Shown here piece after piece: positions 47,889 through 55,997 of a stretch of 59,715 nt of DNA. Position 1 is the stretch's first letter, and the number at the start of each line of letters is the position of its first letter. A program made the position numbers and the translations under genes. The stretch is from a virus. The notes beneath the pieces were generated by a model. The model was not told the DNA's origin, searched no databases, and was given only the letters and a program-made list of their open reading frames with translations. The stretch is taken from the IMG/VR virus record IMGVR_UViG_3300048091_000417, positions 1 through 59,715 of that record; one strand, written 5' to 3'.

Positions 47889-48079
47889 GCCCGCACATCC
47901 TGATCGACGTGGCACTTGAGGGCCTCGCCGACGATGACTGTCCGCCCGGTAACGAGGTTCTCGTCCAGAAGATCATCACTGGGATGCTGACCGACTGCCT
48001 CATCACCATCCCAGAATTCCACCACTACTGTGAGCGCCTAGTGAAGATTCTCCAGCGGTGCGGGAGGCTTGCGGCATGA
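47885..48079 (+). CDS. Hypothetical early protein, 64 aa
   Basis: MSPHILIDVALEGLADDDCP starts in an ATGA overlap. Helical, with the C-terminal ITIPEFHHYCERLVKILQRC. Function unknown; coupled to both neighbours. Confidence 0.58.
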   Translation: MSPHILIDVALEGLADDDCPPGNEVLVQKIITGMLTDCLITIPEFHHYCERLVKILQRCGRLAA

Positions 48080-48255
48080 GTACGCCAATCGTGAAATCCC
48101 TGATCGACGAGCAGATCGAGGATGCACAGCAGCGAGTTCAAGTGCGCGGCGTCATCCAGCTGCGCCGCGAAATGCTGGTGTCTGAGCTTGAGCATCCGAT
48201 CAAGGCTGACTGGCTCAAACGTCGGCCCATGCCAAAGCCGCGGCCTTGCCCATGA
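48076..48255 (+). CDS. Hypothetical early protein, 59 aa
   Basis: MSTPIVKSLIDEQIEDAQQR starts in an ATGA overlap and forms a charged helix ending in a proline/arginine-rich tail (KRRPMPKPRPCP). Function unknown. Confidence 0.58.
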   Translation: MSTPIVKSLIDEQIEDAQQRVQVRGVIQLRREMLVSELEHPIKADWLKRRPMPKPRPCP

Positions 48256-48368
48256 CGGCCGCCCAGCGCCGCCGGCGCATCGTCTTTTGGCGCGGATCTT
48301 TCCCGGTCCTCGCCGCCTTCACCATCCTGATGCTTTCGCTGTCACTCGCTGAGCGCGTCACGAGCTAA
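48252..48368 (+). CDS. Tiny membrane protein, 38 aa
   Basis: A basic N-terminus (MTAAQRRRRIVFWRG) leads to one membrane helix (VLAAFTILMLSLSL). ATGA overlap with the previous gene. Its end overlaps the convergent gene by four bases. Confidence 0.55.
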   Translation: MTAAQRRRRIVFWRGSFPVLAAFTILMLSLSLAERVTS

Positions 48369-48631
48369 CGTCTCGTTGCGAGCGCTCTCGACAATTCAAG
48401 GATCGTGTTTGTAGCGCTTTGAAAGCTGGTAAATCCAGGGTGTTGAACTTCGTAGATGTAACTGAAGCGTGCGGTCATCGCCCGATGAATTACCTTGGCA
48501 CCCACCGCTGTCGCAAGATTGATTAGCACCTCTTCCAGAGTATCGCGCTGACTCAGGCCTGTATTTTTAGTTGTTGCTCCGTAATAGCCGGAACTCGGTT
48601 TCGGTGCCTCGACAATCTTCGCCTTAGCCAT
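48365..48631 (-). CDS. Convergent hypothetical protein, 88 aa
   Basis: MAKAKIVEAPKPSSGYYGAT, LSQRDTLEEVLINLATAVGA and YIYEVQHPGFTSFQSATNTI form a small alpha/beta protein. It is the only minus-strand gene in this part of the early operon and slightly AT-richer, so it is a moron inserted between coupled genes and the recombination module. Ribosome site weak. Confidence 0.55.
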   Translation of the reverse strand: MAKAKIVEAPKPSSGYYGATTKNTGLSQRDTLEEVLINLATAVGAKVIHRAMTARFSYIYEVQHPGFTSFQSATNTILELSRALATRR

Positions 48632-48724
48632 TGCCTGATTCTCTCTTTTCGATCCTAAAACTATCCCATACCCAAATTTCAACGTATAGCGCCCCGGCAG
48701 ACGGATGGCGCGGGAGGCATTCGC

Positions 48725-49453
48725 ATGTCTGATAAAAATCTCAGCATCTGGAGCCAGGTCGAGAAGACCGACACCAGGTACACGAAAGACGCCAAGGTTG
48801 GCGGTCAGCAGATCACCAGCCTCAACGGCACCGCGATGATCATGAAGGCCACCGAGGTCTTCGGCCCAGTGGGCATCGGATTCGGCTGGTCGATCACCGA
48901 AGAGCGCTTCGACAAAGGTGCCGAGATGTTTAGCGGTGAAGGCGACAAGCGCTTCAGCCTGGGCTTCGAGCTGAACCACACCGTCAAGATCCTGTTTTGG
49001 TTCAAGCACGGCGGCGAACGCGGCGAGCTGGAGCAATACGGCTGCACGCCCTACCTCTACAAATCGAAATTCGGGACCACCACTGACGGTGAGGCGCCGA
49101 AAAAGTCCCTCACAGACGCCATCAAAAAATCACTGTCGATGCTGGGCTTCAGCGCTGACGTGTTCCTCGGCATGTTCGATGACCGCGATTACGTACAGCA
49201 GTTGCAGGAGGAGCAAGCAATCGAACAGGCGGTCGACAAGGAAGCCGAAATTGCTCGCCAGCAGGAAGAACGGCTGACGTTCATCAAGAACACCATAGAG
49301 ACCATGCAGGGCGCAAAAACTCCGCACGAACTCAAGTCCATTCACGACCACGCTGTTCGTCAACTTAAGGCGCGCAAGGATGAGAAAGGCATGGCCCGCA
49401 TATCGCTTGAATGGAACCGTCTTTCGAATCCCAAACAGGAGACCGCCGCATGA
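48725..49453 (+). CDS. Rad52-like single-strand annealing protein
   Basis: The N-terminal 150 residues (SIWSQVEKTDTRYTKDAKVG, IMKATEVFGPVGIGFGWSIT, GEAPKKSLTDAIKKSLSMLG) show the pattern of phage Rad52-superfamily annealases of the Sak3 type: a trp-start motif, the FGPxGxGWG-like turn and the Lys-rich TDAIKKSLSMLGF. A coiled coil with many Gln follows (EEQAIEQAVDKEAEIARQQE). GGGAGG fixes the start. It would pair complementary DNA ends in phage recombination. Family assignment by eye. Confidence 0.7.
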   Translation: MSDKNLSIWSQVEKTDTRYTKDAKVGGQQITSLNGTAMIMKATEVFGPVGIGFGWSITEERFDKGAEMFSGEGDKRFSLGFELNHTVKILFWFKHGGERGELEQYGCTPYLYKSKFGTTTDGEAPKKSLTDAIKKSLSMLGFSADVFLGMFDDRDYVQQLQEEQAIEQAVDKEAEIARQQEERLTFIKNTIETMQGAKTPHELKSIHDHAVRQLKARKDEKGMARISLEWNRLSNPKQETAA

Positions 49454-50013
49454 CGCAGCTATACGCACTCACCGGCCAGCTGGCCGAACTTCAGGCCATG
49501 GCCGACGCCGACGACGAGGGCCTGAAAGAGGCCCTGCAGCATGCTATGGATGAGATCCAGGGCGACTTCAACGTAAAGGCTGACAACATCGTCATGCTGC
49601 GCCGGAACATCGAGAGCGATGTCACCGCTATCGACGCTGAGATCGAGCGCCTCGCTGAGCTCAAGCGCATCAAGTCGAACAGCGTTTCGCAGATCACCGA
49701 CTACCTGCGCCGCAATATGCAGGCCGCCAACATCACGTCGATTAAGCGTCCGCTGTTCACCATCACCCTGGCCCAAGGCAAAGAGAAGGTCATCGTAGAC
49801 AACGAAGACGCCGTGCCTGACGAGCTGACAGCGGTGAAGACCAGCATCGCGCCGGACAAAAACGCAATCGCCGCCAAGCTCAAGGAAATTCGCGAGCACA
49901 ACGAAGCCGTGCGTAAGCGCATGGCGGCTGGCGAAGACGCCGAAGCAGAACTGATCGAAGAACCGTCGTGGGCTCACCTTGAGCGCGGCGAAAGCTCAAT
50001 CCGTATCAAGTGA
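49450..50013 (+). CDS. Gp157-like protein
   Basis: MTQLYALTGQLAELQAMADA begins in an ATGA overlap. The helical N-terminal half and the C-terminal SIKRPLFTITLAQGKEKVIV, DEDAVPDEL-like NEDAVPDELTAVKTSIAPDK are diagnostic of siphovirus Gp157. First described in Streptococcus phages with a proposed phage-resistance role; its adjacency to an annealase suggests a recombination function. Confidence 0.85.
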   Translation: MTQLYALTGQLAELQAMADADDEGLKEALQHAMDEIQGDFNVKADNIVMLRRNIESDVTAIDAEIERLAELKRIKSNSVSQITDYLRRNMQAANITSIKRPLFTITLAQGKEKVIVDNEDAVPDELTAVKTSIAPDKNAIAAKLKEIREHNEAVRKRMAAGEDAEAELIEEPSWAHLERGESSIRIK

Positions 50014-50020
50014 GGTCGCC

Positions 50021-50266
50021 ATGGCAGTTTCTCTCGAACTCAGCAGTATCCAACACAACCGTGGCGAGTCCTCCCGTCTCGCTCAGGCGATGGCCGAATA
50101 CGAAAGCCGCGGCGGTCGTGTTCTACAAGGCACTAGCTTCACCGGCACTCCCATCCCGCCCAAGCGCCGGGACTGGGTAGACCCTGAAACGGTGCTCAAA
50201 CGGAAGACGCGGAATATCTCGCCTGCCGGCCGCAAGCAGCTGCGCAAGATGGCGGAGGCGCTGTGA
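50021..50266 (+). CDS. Small basic early protein, 81 aa
   Basis: MAVSLELSSIQHNRGESSRL with GAGGT upstream. The C-terminal part is basic (LKRKTRNISPAGRKQLRKMA) and could contact nucleic acid. It overlaps the following gene. Function unknown. Confidence 0.6.
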   Translation: MAVSLELSSIQHNRGESSRLAQAMAEYESRGGRVLQGTSFTGTPIPPKRRDWVDPETVLKRKTRNISPAGRKQLRKMAEAL

Positions 50267-50718
50267 AACGCAAAGCCCACAACCTGCGCGCTCGAATCGA
50301 GCGCTCTTGCCGGGCCATTCTCAGCACCAACCACGTCTGCGTGGTGAACATCGATCCCAGCGGCAGGCAGTGGATGTTCAACTGGAAGAATTGCCGCGTG
50401 ATCCGCAGTCGCCAGATCGTCGACGCCATCTTCGACGTGTCGCACCGATGGACGATCTACATCAGCTGCATGTGCGTCAGGCAGGACGGCAGCGAGTACC
50501 TGAAATCGGTCGAGATTGCACCGATAGGCATGCATCTCGCCAGCCAGATCACTGAGGCGATCGAGCACCACTACACCGAGTTGCGCGACAGCTGCAACGC
50601 GAAGCACCTGGTGGCGTACGGCTGGATCGCGATTCCCTCTGAGGTCTCGCTGAACGAAGAACAGGCCGCCAAGATCTTCACCGCTGCCGGTGCTTGGAAC
50701 CAGGTGAAAGCAGCATGA
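50263..50718 (+). CDS. Hypothetical early protein, 151 aa
   Basis: A GTG start in a GTGA overlap gives MKRKAHNLRARIERSCRAIL. The rest is alpha/beta (VCVVNIDPSGRQWMFNWKNC, RVIRSRQIVDAIFDVSHRWT) with six Cys. It is a common early protein of Pseudomonas phages without known function. Confidence 0.62.
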   Translation: MKRKAHNLRARIERSCRAILSTNHVCVVNIDPSGRQWMFNWKNCRVIRSRQIVDAIFDVSHRWTIYISCMCVRQDGSEYLKSVEIAPIGMHLASQITEAIEHHYTELRDSCNAKHLVAYGWIAIPSEVSLNEEQAAKIFTAAGAWNQVKAA

Positions 50719-50799
50719 AGCGCATCAGCAGACTCGTCGCCCAGCGCAGGCGGCAGGAACACATACATCTCCCGGCGAGCGGGTTGACGGAGGACAGTC

Positions 50800-51111
50800 A
50801 TGGCAACGGATCAGAAAGAGCGCAGCGCCAAGTCGGCGAAGAAGCGCGAGGTGTTCGACGAGAAGGAGTTGCGCCACCGGCTACGACTAGGCACCCGACA
50901 GAAGCTTGAAGAGTTGATGCAGTGGAACAACGTCGAGGAGATCAGTGAGGCAGTTCAGAACCTGATTCTGAACGCTCATGCGCTCGGGCCGACGCTGTCG
51001 TATCAGGCGATTGAAAGCCCGCGCCACAGAATTACGATTAGCGAAAACGTGGCGCGGCAGTTGTTGGCGCTCGGTATGATTGAGCAAGATCCGGAAGCGG
51101 ATGAGGGTTAA
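50800..51111 (+). CDS. Hypothetical early protein, possible DNA-binding, 103 aa
   Basis: GGAGG precedes the ATG. MATDQKERSAKSAKKREVFD is very basic; LRLGTRQKLEELMQWNNVEE with ISEAVQNLILNAHALGP resembles a ribbon-helix-helix unit; the C-terminus is acidic. A regulator is possible. Its end overlaps a convergent moron. Confidence 0.55.
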   Translation: MATDQKERSAKSAKKREVFDEKELRHRLRLGTRQKLEELMQWNNVEEISEAVQNLILNAHALGPTLSYQAIESPRHRITISENVARQLLALGMIEQDPEADEG

Positions 51112-51620
51112 TACCTGATTCCTGGAACCCAATCATGAATCTCGAGAAGCGAGCCCATCTGTGTCTGCACGTCCTGATCGCCCGCAACACTAGCGGACCA
51201 TCTATCTACCGCGTCCGCCATATCCAAGCAGAAGCGATCAACTTGCAGTTGAAGCGTATTCCCAATCAGGTTTCGGTGCACCGAGTTGCCGTTTCCGGGT
51301 GGAACAATGAAGTGGAAACTATCAAGGGCTTGCCTCGCCCTTTGTTGAGTGATGTCCCCACCGCCCTCGTGCAGATAACTACATCGCAACGCGTAACAGT
51401 CAGATCCACTTAAGAAGCAGCGAGGGCCAAGATTACCAACGTTCGTTGTGTAACTCGGCGCCATCCAGGCGTTAAACCATGCGGTATACCTGGGCCCACT
51501 GTAGTGAGTGGGATACTGCAAGCGGCCACAAACGTCAGGCAACGTGAGCGCAGAGGCAAGCGCGACGTACCAGTCTTGATGTTCGACTGACGATCGTAGA
51601 CTGTTTGTAAAACGTTCCAT
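51108..51620 (-). CDS. Moron with HEPN-like motif, 170 aa
   Basis: AAGGAG precedes the ATG at 51620. The centre reads LSGSDCYALRCSYLHEGGGD, where RxxxxH (Arg-Cys-Ser-Tyr-Leu-His) looks like the active-site motif of HEPN ribonucleases, which are frequent in anti-phage and toxin systems. It starts with a helical part (SLRSSVEHQDWYVALASALT). The gene reads against the early operon, so it is expressed in the lysogen. The HEPN reading is a suggestion only. Confidence 0.6.
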   Translation of the reverse strand: MERFTNSLRSSVEHQDWYVALASALTLPDVCGRLQYPTHYSGPRYTAWFNAWMAPSYTTNVGNLGPRCFLSGSDCYALRCSYLHEGGGDITQQRARQALDSFHFIVPPGNGNSVHRNLIGNTLQLQVDRFCLDMADAVDRWSASVAGDQDVQTQMGSLLEIHDWVPGIRY

Positions 51621-51713
51621 CGCTCCACTCCTTAACCCGGCCCCATGCCGGCCACCACGTATAGCCCACCACCAACCTATTCGCCAATCAGCGTGTATCG
51701 TCTTGGCGCAGCC

Positions 51714-52421
51714 TTATCTTGAAGGGAAGCCCGAGATGAAGGTTGGCATGCTAACCCCCCAGCTTAGGTTAGTGGTATTGACCAAAAGGACTGCCCATAT
51801 AAGCGACAGAAAGATTCCAGCATAGATTGGTATCCTACTTGAAGAAAATCGACGCATTATCAGGCCGTTGATGAAGCGTCTCTTTATCCTACTGCCCCCC
51901 AATGATGCTTTGATAGATTCGGTGTTGTAGTCATCTTGAAACAAATGAATTAGAAACTGCCTATGCTGTAAACGCGATAAAAGCAGGGGATCGATCAAGA
52001 CTCCATCCGTAGCAATTTTATTTCTTATTTTGCCATGAATCTTTATCATACGCGTCATGGATTTTTCCGCGTTGACTGTATTTACTTCCCAGTGCACTTG
52101 CCAATATTTTGCGCCACATGCCATCCCAGCTTGTAACAAAGACACTACAATACCAGCCAAGCAGACCATAAAGCTTACGATAGGAATCTGTCCAGCGGAT
52201 TGACAAACACCAGCCAAAAGAACACCTTGAAATATCATGAAGAAATTATTTCGCTGCACTAGCTGAGATATTTCAAAATTTCTGAGATCGATACAAAGCT
52301 CGTAAAGTCGCTTCCATGCATCGAGATCATTAGAAGCATATGATATAGCAGCCTCTGGATCGGTTATTGGTTCGTCGAGCATAACAACTGGCGAAGTCAC
52401 TCTTCCGTCATCCCTTACCAT
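51714..52421 (-). CDS. AT-rich membrane protein moron, 235 aa
   Basis: Two membrane helices near residues 60-100 (FFMIFQGVLLAGVCQS, IVSFMVCLAGIVVSLLQAG) and one or two near the C-terminus (IPIYAGIFLSLIWAVLLVN). The motif LRNFEISQLVQRNNFF recalls RipA-like bacterial membrane proteins, low certainty. GAGG precedes the start. It is the most AT-rich gene of the right half, indicating recent transfer, and stands next to the HEPN-like gene; both may be defence cargo. Confidence 0.65.
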   Translation of the reverse strand: MVRDDGRVTSPVVMLDEPITDPEAAISYASNDLDAWKRLYELCIDLRNFEISQLVQRNNFFMIFQGVLLAGVCQSAGQIPIVSFMVCLAGIVVSLLQAGMACGAKYWQVHWEVNTVNAEKSMTRMIKIHGKIRNKIATDGVLIDPLLLSRLQHRQFLIHLFQDDYNTESIKASLGGSRIKRRFINGLIMRRFSSSRIPIYAGIFLSLIWAVLLVNTTNLSWGVSMPTFISGFPSR

Positions 52422-52539
52422 TAGAAACCTCGATTATCGTCATATTTTAATTTCCCGATCCGACGAGAGAAGTATTAGCTTTCTTTGAGCGAGTAAACCC
52501 CGAGACAAAGCTATAGCTGAGCCTGAGCTCACCACCAGA

Positions 52540-52755
52540 TCAACCGCCATCCACCCCGTCGTAATCGAGCGCATCAGCTGCAACCTCGATCTCTCGGATA
52601 GCGGCAACAACAGACGGCGATACGCTCTTAGGCAGAAGCGTCAGCGACCCAATTGCCTGCTCGCAAAGCTCATCGACATCAACGTGAAGCTCGCGCGCTG
52701 CGTTCAGTACAGCTTCAAGCGCGATAGATAACGCCAATTCCCGGTTCTCGCTCAT
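52540..52755 (-). CDS. Small helical protein, 71 aa
   Basis: GGAAGGGAGAAGG precedes the ATG. MSENRELALSIALEAVLNAA and ELCEQAIGSLTLLPKSVSPS form a helical protein with an acidic tail. Function unknown. Confidence 0.55.
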   Translation of the reverse strand: MSENRELALSIALEAVLNAARELHVDVDELCEQAIGSLTLLPKSVSPSVVAAIREIEVAADALDYDGVDGG

Positions 52756-52830
52756 GACCTTCTCCCTTCCTGTGGAGAGGTAAGCGTAGGCCATTCCCAA
52801 CTTTGAATCACGCCACTGGCGAGGATCAGT

Positions 52831-53700
52831 ATGTCTCCCTACAAAATCACAGGCCCGGCGCAGATCGGGGTAAGCGGTGGCCGGACCAGCGGGCACATGC
52901 TCTGGAAAATCCTTGAGGCACACGCCGGCCAGCTTCCGGCGAATGTGCACGCCTTCTTCCAGAATACCGGCAAGGAGGATGAGAGGACGCTTGTCTTCAT
53001 AAACGCAATGGCCAAGCACTGGAACGTGAACATCATCTGGATGGAGTGGTGCCGGGTATACGGCCAGCCAGACGATGCGCCCTGGTACAAGCTCGTCAAT
53101 TTCGAGACCGCCAGCCGAAACGGTGAGCCATTCACCATGATGCTGGAGTACTACGAGGCGTACCGAATGGCAGAGAAAAATCTGCCAGCCGTCCTGCCCA
53201 ACTTCAGCAACAACATGTGCACCGCCTACCTGAAGGTAAAGATCGGCGAGAAGCACATGCGGGCCCTGGGTTACGACCAGTGGGATTGCATCGTCGGCAT
53301 TCGCTACGACGAGCCGCGCAGGTATAGCCGAATGATGACCGCTAACGAGCGTGGGAATGCGCGATGGGACAGTGTCTGCCCATCCTACGTGGCTGGAGTC
53401 ACGAAAGAGGATGTCGCAGGATTCTGGGCTGAACAGCCTTTTGACCTCGGGATGGATTCGGATTATGGCAACTGCGACCTGTGCTGGAAAAAGAGCGAGG
53501 CGAAGCTGATCCGAACCATCCAGGAAGACCCCGCGAAAGTTATCTGGTGGTCCGGCACGGAAGAGCGTTTCGGCCAGGTCTTCCGCCAAGACCGGCCCAA
53601 CTACAAGTCGCTGGCTTGGTCAGCTGACCAGCGTGCTAGACAGACCGATCTCGATTTCGCCTATCTCGCCGAAGACATCGACTGCTTCTGCGGCGACTGA
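52831..53700 (+). CDS. PAPS reductase/ATP pyrophosphatase family protein
   Basis: A PP-loop near the start (GVSGGRTSGHMLWKI) binds ATP for nucleotidyl transfer; NTGKEDERTLVFINAMAKHW continues the family pattern. Cys pairs CDLCWKK near residue 220 and CFCGD at the end may bind iron-sulfur or zinc. Phage members are related to sulfur-transfer enzymes such as DndC-like proteins, but no other dnd genes are present; the substrate is unknown. A role in nucleotide or DNA modification is possible. Confidence 0.8.
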   Translation: MSPYKITGPAQIGVSGGRTSGHMLWKILEAHAGQLPANVHAFFQNTGKEDERTLVFINAMAKHWNVNIIWMEWCRVYGQPDDAPWYKLVNFETASRNGEPFTMMLEYYEAYRMAEKNLPAVLPNFSNNMCTAYLKVKIGEKHMRALGYDQWDCIVGIRYDEPRRYSRMMTANERGNARWDSVCPSYVAGVTKEDVAGFWAEQPFDLGMDSDYGNCDLCWKKSEAKLIRTIQEDPAKVIWWSGTEERFGQVFRQDRPNYKSLAWSADQRARQTDLDFAYLAEDIDCFCGD

Positions 53701-53759
53701 CTACACCTCGGCGGAACGTAAAAAGTGACGCCCAATTGATGAACGCCACCTTGTTGCTT

Positions 53760-54056
53760 CTATGCTTTAAGCGGTCCTTCGATATCTTGGTCCAAGGTAC
53801 CGGTCAATGCAGCGGCTTTGAACACAGCGTAGGCCGCAGGGCTAATGCTGGGAACGTTTTTCTCGTTCCTGATAGCTGGGATTTCAAGCTCTACAGCTTT
53901 TACAAGCTGCTCCAGCTTTTCATCACCCTTCACGAACTTGAACTGATCGTTCCAGCTCTCAACTGTTATTTTCGGATCTACAGCTCCGTACTTTTTCTCA
54001 GCACGAACCACCTGCCTAGCTATGCCCTCTGCGAGAGCTTTCGATCCCCACGTCAT
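53760..54056 (-). CDS. Hypothetical moron, 98 aa
   Basis: MTWGSKALAEGIARQVVRAE and VDPKITVESWNDQFKFVKGD form a helical soluble protein. It is divergent from the restriction-like gene at 54385, with the palindromic operators between them nearer to this gene. It might be the regulator or an antidote of that gene; no HTH is obvious. Confidence 0.58.
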   Translation of the reverse strand: MTWGSKALAEGIARQVVRAEKKYGAVDPKITVESWNDQFKFVKGDEKLEQLVKAVELEIPAIRNEKNVPSISPAAYAVFKAAALTGTLDQDIEGPLKA

Positions 54057-54230
54057 AACGTCACCATCCAGATTCAATTCGGCTCAAACGCACTAAGCGA
54101 GAGCGCCAGCATCAACGATGCCGGTCCCTCTACGTACCCCATCTTCCTTGTGGTCGTCAACCAGACAGACTGAACGTGCCCGGCCCAATGCATTCAACCA
54201 AAGCTATCTCAGCTCGCGACCAACCCCAAA

Positions 54231-54276
54231 GTAACCTCCAGAGGTTACATTCCGGAAAGTAACCTGAATCGGTTAC
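54231..54276. promoter_or_regulatory. Two 18-bp palindromic operators
   Basis: GTAACCTCCAGAGGTTAC (54231-54248, 7-bp arms) and GTAACCTGAATCGGTTAC (54259-54276, 6-bp arms) start 28 bp apart, nearly three helical turns, between the divergent genes at 54056 and 54385. This resembles paired operators for a dimeric regulator such as an R-M controller. The rest of the 328-bp gap shows nothing else definite. Confidence 0.65.
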
Positions 54277-54384
54277 AGCAGAATAGGCCCGGCAGATTAG
54301 ACAGCGTGGCGCTGTCGTTCTGATATTGCATCCTTCCTCGGCGCAGGCGAGCATCTCTTTTTTCAAACAGCGCGCTAAGGGTGA

Positions 54385-55518
54385 ATGCCGTTGAAATTGC
54401 CTCCAGTAAAAAAAGAGAAGCTCGACCGGGCCATGCGGCAGTTCGACGAAAAACTTCGACATCGCCGCGAGTGGGAAGGTTGGGAGGACAACCAGGCGCA
54501 CCGCTACGCGATCAGCGAAAATAACCGGTTCTACCCTGCAAAAAAAATTGTGTCGCTCGCGACGGGCACCCCTGTAGGTCTTTTTTCAGGGGGACAACCT
54601 ACTAATGGATATCTCAAACGCCGCGGTTTTACAATTGTTAATCTACCCCGCTCCTCCGAAGCCGTGCTGAGCTTCAGTATCGGCCAAATCTACGATCGGC
54701 AAACCGAGATCCATGACCTCTTCGGAGGGAACCGCCAAAGCGGGATTTCGCCATCGGCGCAGCGTCCTGCAATTTTTATTTTCACTGGTGAGTCTGGTGA
54801 ACAGTACGGTTATACAGATGAGTTTATGGATGACGGCGTATTCCGTTACACAGGTGAGGGCCAGATTGGACCAATGCGGTTCACCAAAGGAAATCTCGCG
54901 GTGAAAAACCACGCAGAGACCGGAAGGTCTTTGCATATCTTCAAAGCTGTTGGAGAAAAGCAGGGTTACGAGTATCTAGGTGAGTTTTCTTGCGCAAGCT
55001 ATGAGACCCCAATGGGGCTTGATAAAAAGCGCGACATGCGTCCACTCATAGTTTTCAATCTCCACCCTGTGGGCTCAGAGGATTTCTACGCCCGAGATCG
55101 CCAAAGCGGTGAGATCGATGACGAGGACGGATCACTCCAAAATATCTCAATAGATGAGGCACGAAATCTCGCCCTATCGTCCGTAATCCCGCCTTCATCT
55201 GATCCGGCGTCGGCACGCAGAACGATCTATCGCAGGAGTCGCCGAATTGCTGAGTACGTATTGCGCCGATCGGGAGGCGTATGCGAATCGTGTGGTGATA
55301 AGGCTCCCTTCATGAAAAAGAACGGAGCTCCATATCTAGAACCCCATCACGTTCAACGTCTCTCAGATGGAGGGTTAGATCACCCCTCTCATATTGGCGC
55401 CATATGCCCTACTTGCCACCGCGAGATTCATCATGGCTTGCATGGGGAAACGAAGAACGAGACCCTCAAATTCTATGTGGCACAGCTTGAACGAAAGTTA
55501 GATAGGAAAGCAAAGTAG
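54385..55518 (+). CDS. Type IV restriction enzyme, ScoMcrA-like SRA plus HNH
   Basis: The 377-aa protein has three parts. An N-terminal helical region (REWEGWEDNQAHRYAISENN) is followed by an SRA-like base-flipping domain (RPAIFIFTGESGEQYGYTDE, DDGVFRYTGEGQIGPMRFTK, EYLGEFSC near 118-215). A C-terminal HNH nuclease carries zinc Cys (CESCGDKAP), EPHHVQRLSDGG and CPTCHREIHHG. ScoMcrA-type enzymes cut DNA with methylated or phosphorothioated bases. Carried by a prophage, it would guard the lysogen against modified phages. AGGGTGA directly precedes the ATG. It is the strongest defence gene in the window. Confidence 0.85.
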   Translation: MPLKLPPVKKEKLDRAMRQFDEKLRHRREWEGWEDNQAHRYAISENNRFYPAKKIVSLATGTPVGLFSGGQPTNGYLKRRGFTIVNLPRSSEAVLSFSIGQIYDRQTEIHDLFGGNRQSGISPSAQRPAIFIFTGESGEQYGYTDEFMDDGVFRYTGEGQIGPMRFTKGNLAVKNHAETGRSLHIFKAVGEKQGYEYLGEFSCASYETPMGLDKKRDMRPLIVFNLHPVGSEDFYARDRQSGEIDDEDGSLQNISIDEARNLALSSVIPPSSDPASARRTIYRRSRRIAEYVLRRSGGVCESCGDKAPFMKKNGAPYLEPHHVQRLSDGGLDHPSHIGAICPTCHREIHHGLHGETKNETLKFYVAQLERKLDRKAK

Positions 55519-55634
55519 CGCTGGAGCCGCAAAACGGCTTTATCCCAAACTGAGGGTTCTGCGCTCCGACTGGAGCGCAGCGTCCTCACCCGCTACAAAT
55601 ATCCCCACCCGATCCCCATTGCATGCTGCGCTGA

Positions 55635-55853
55635 CTACCTCGCCGAACCCTGCAGCATTAAGGCTGGAGCGTCTACGTGCCCAAGATGTAGATGCAGAGC
55701 CGCGAACGAAGCCTGCTGCACGGTAACCGCGGACTTCCAAGCAGGACTACCCATGGAAGAGAGCACCACCATCTTCATCATGTTAATGGTCGACTCATCC
55801 AAGGCGAGAAGGAGTGAATGGGCTGTGAACCGGAAATCGTCTGCGTTCTGCAT
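55635..55853 (-). CDS. Small hypothetical protein, 72 aa
   Basis: MQNADDFRFTAHSLLLALDE, then INMMKMVVLSSMGSPAWKSA and VQQASFAALHLHLGHV, reads as a plausible helical protein. The ribosome site is weak (AGG nine bases upstream). It is convergent with the restriction gene. Bases 55519-55634 hold nothing else definite. Confidence 0.42.
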   Translation of the reverse strand: MQNADDFRFTAHSLLLALDESTINMMKMVVLSSMGSPAWKSAVTVQQASFAALHLHLGHVDAPALMLQGSAR

Positions 55854-55997
55854 GCGGAAAACCTACTTACTAAAAGCAATCGGTTATCGATTCCATCTAT
55901 CTGTGAGTCGTGGTTGATCAGCTAATTCAATTCAACCGGATCGACGGCTCATATATCTCATTCCAATTGCCTGCTGCGTATGCGGCGAGGAGATCAT

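Noticed and set aside
50715-50909. Plus-strand frame starting MKRISRLVAQRRRQEH
   Set aside because: It starts in an ATGA overlap but covers 110 bases of the next gene, which has a better ribosome site and composition.
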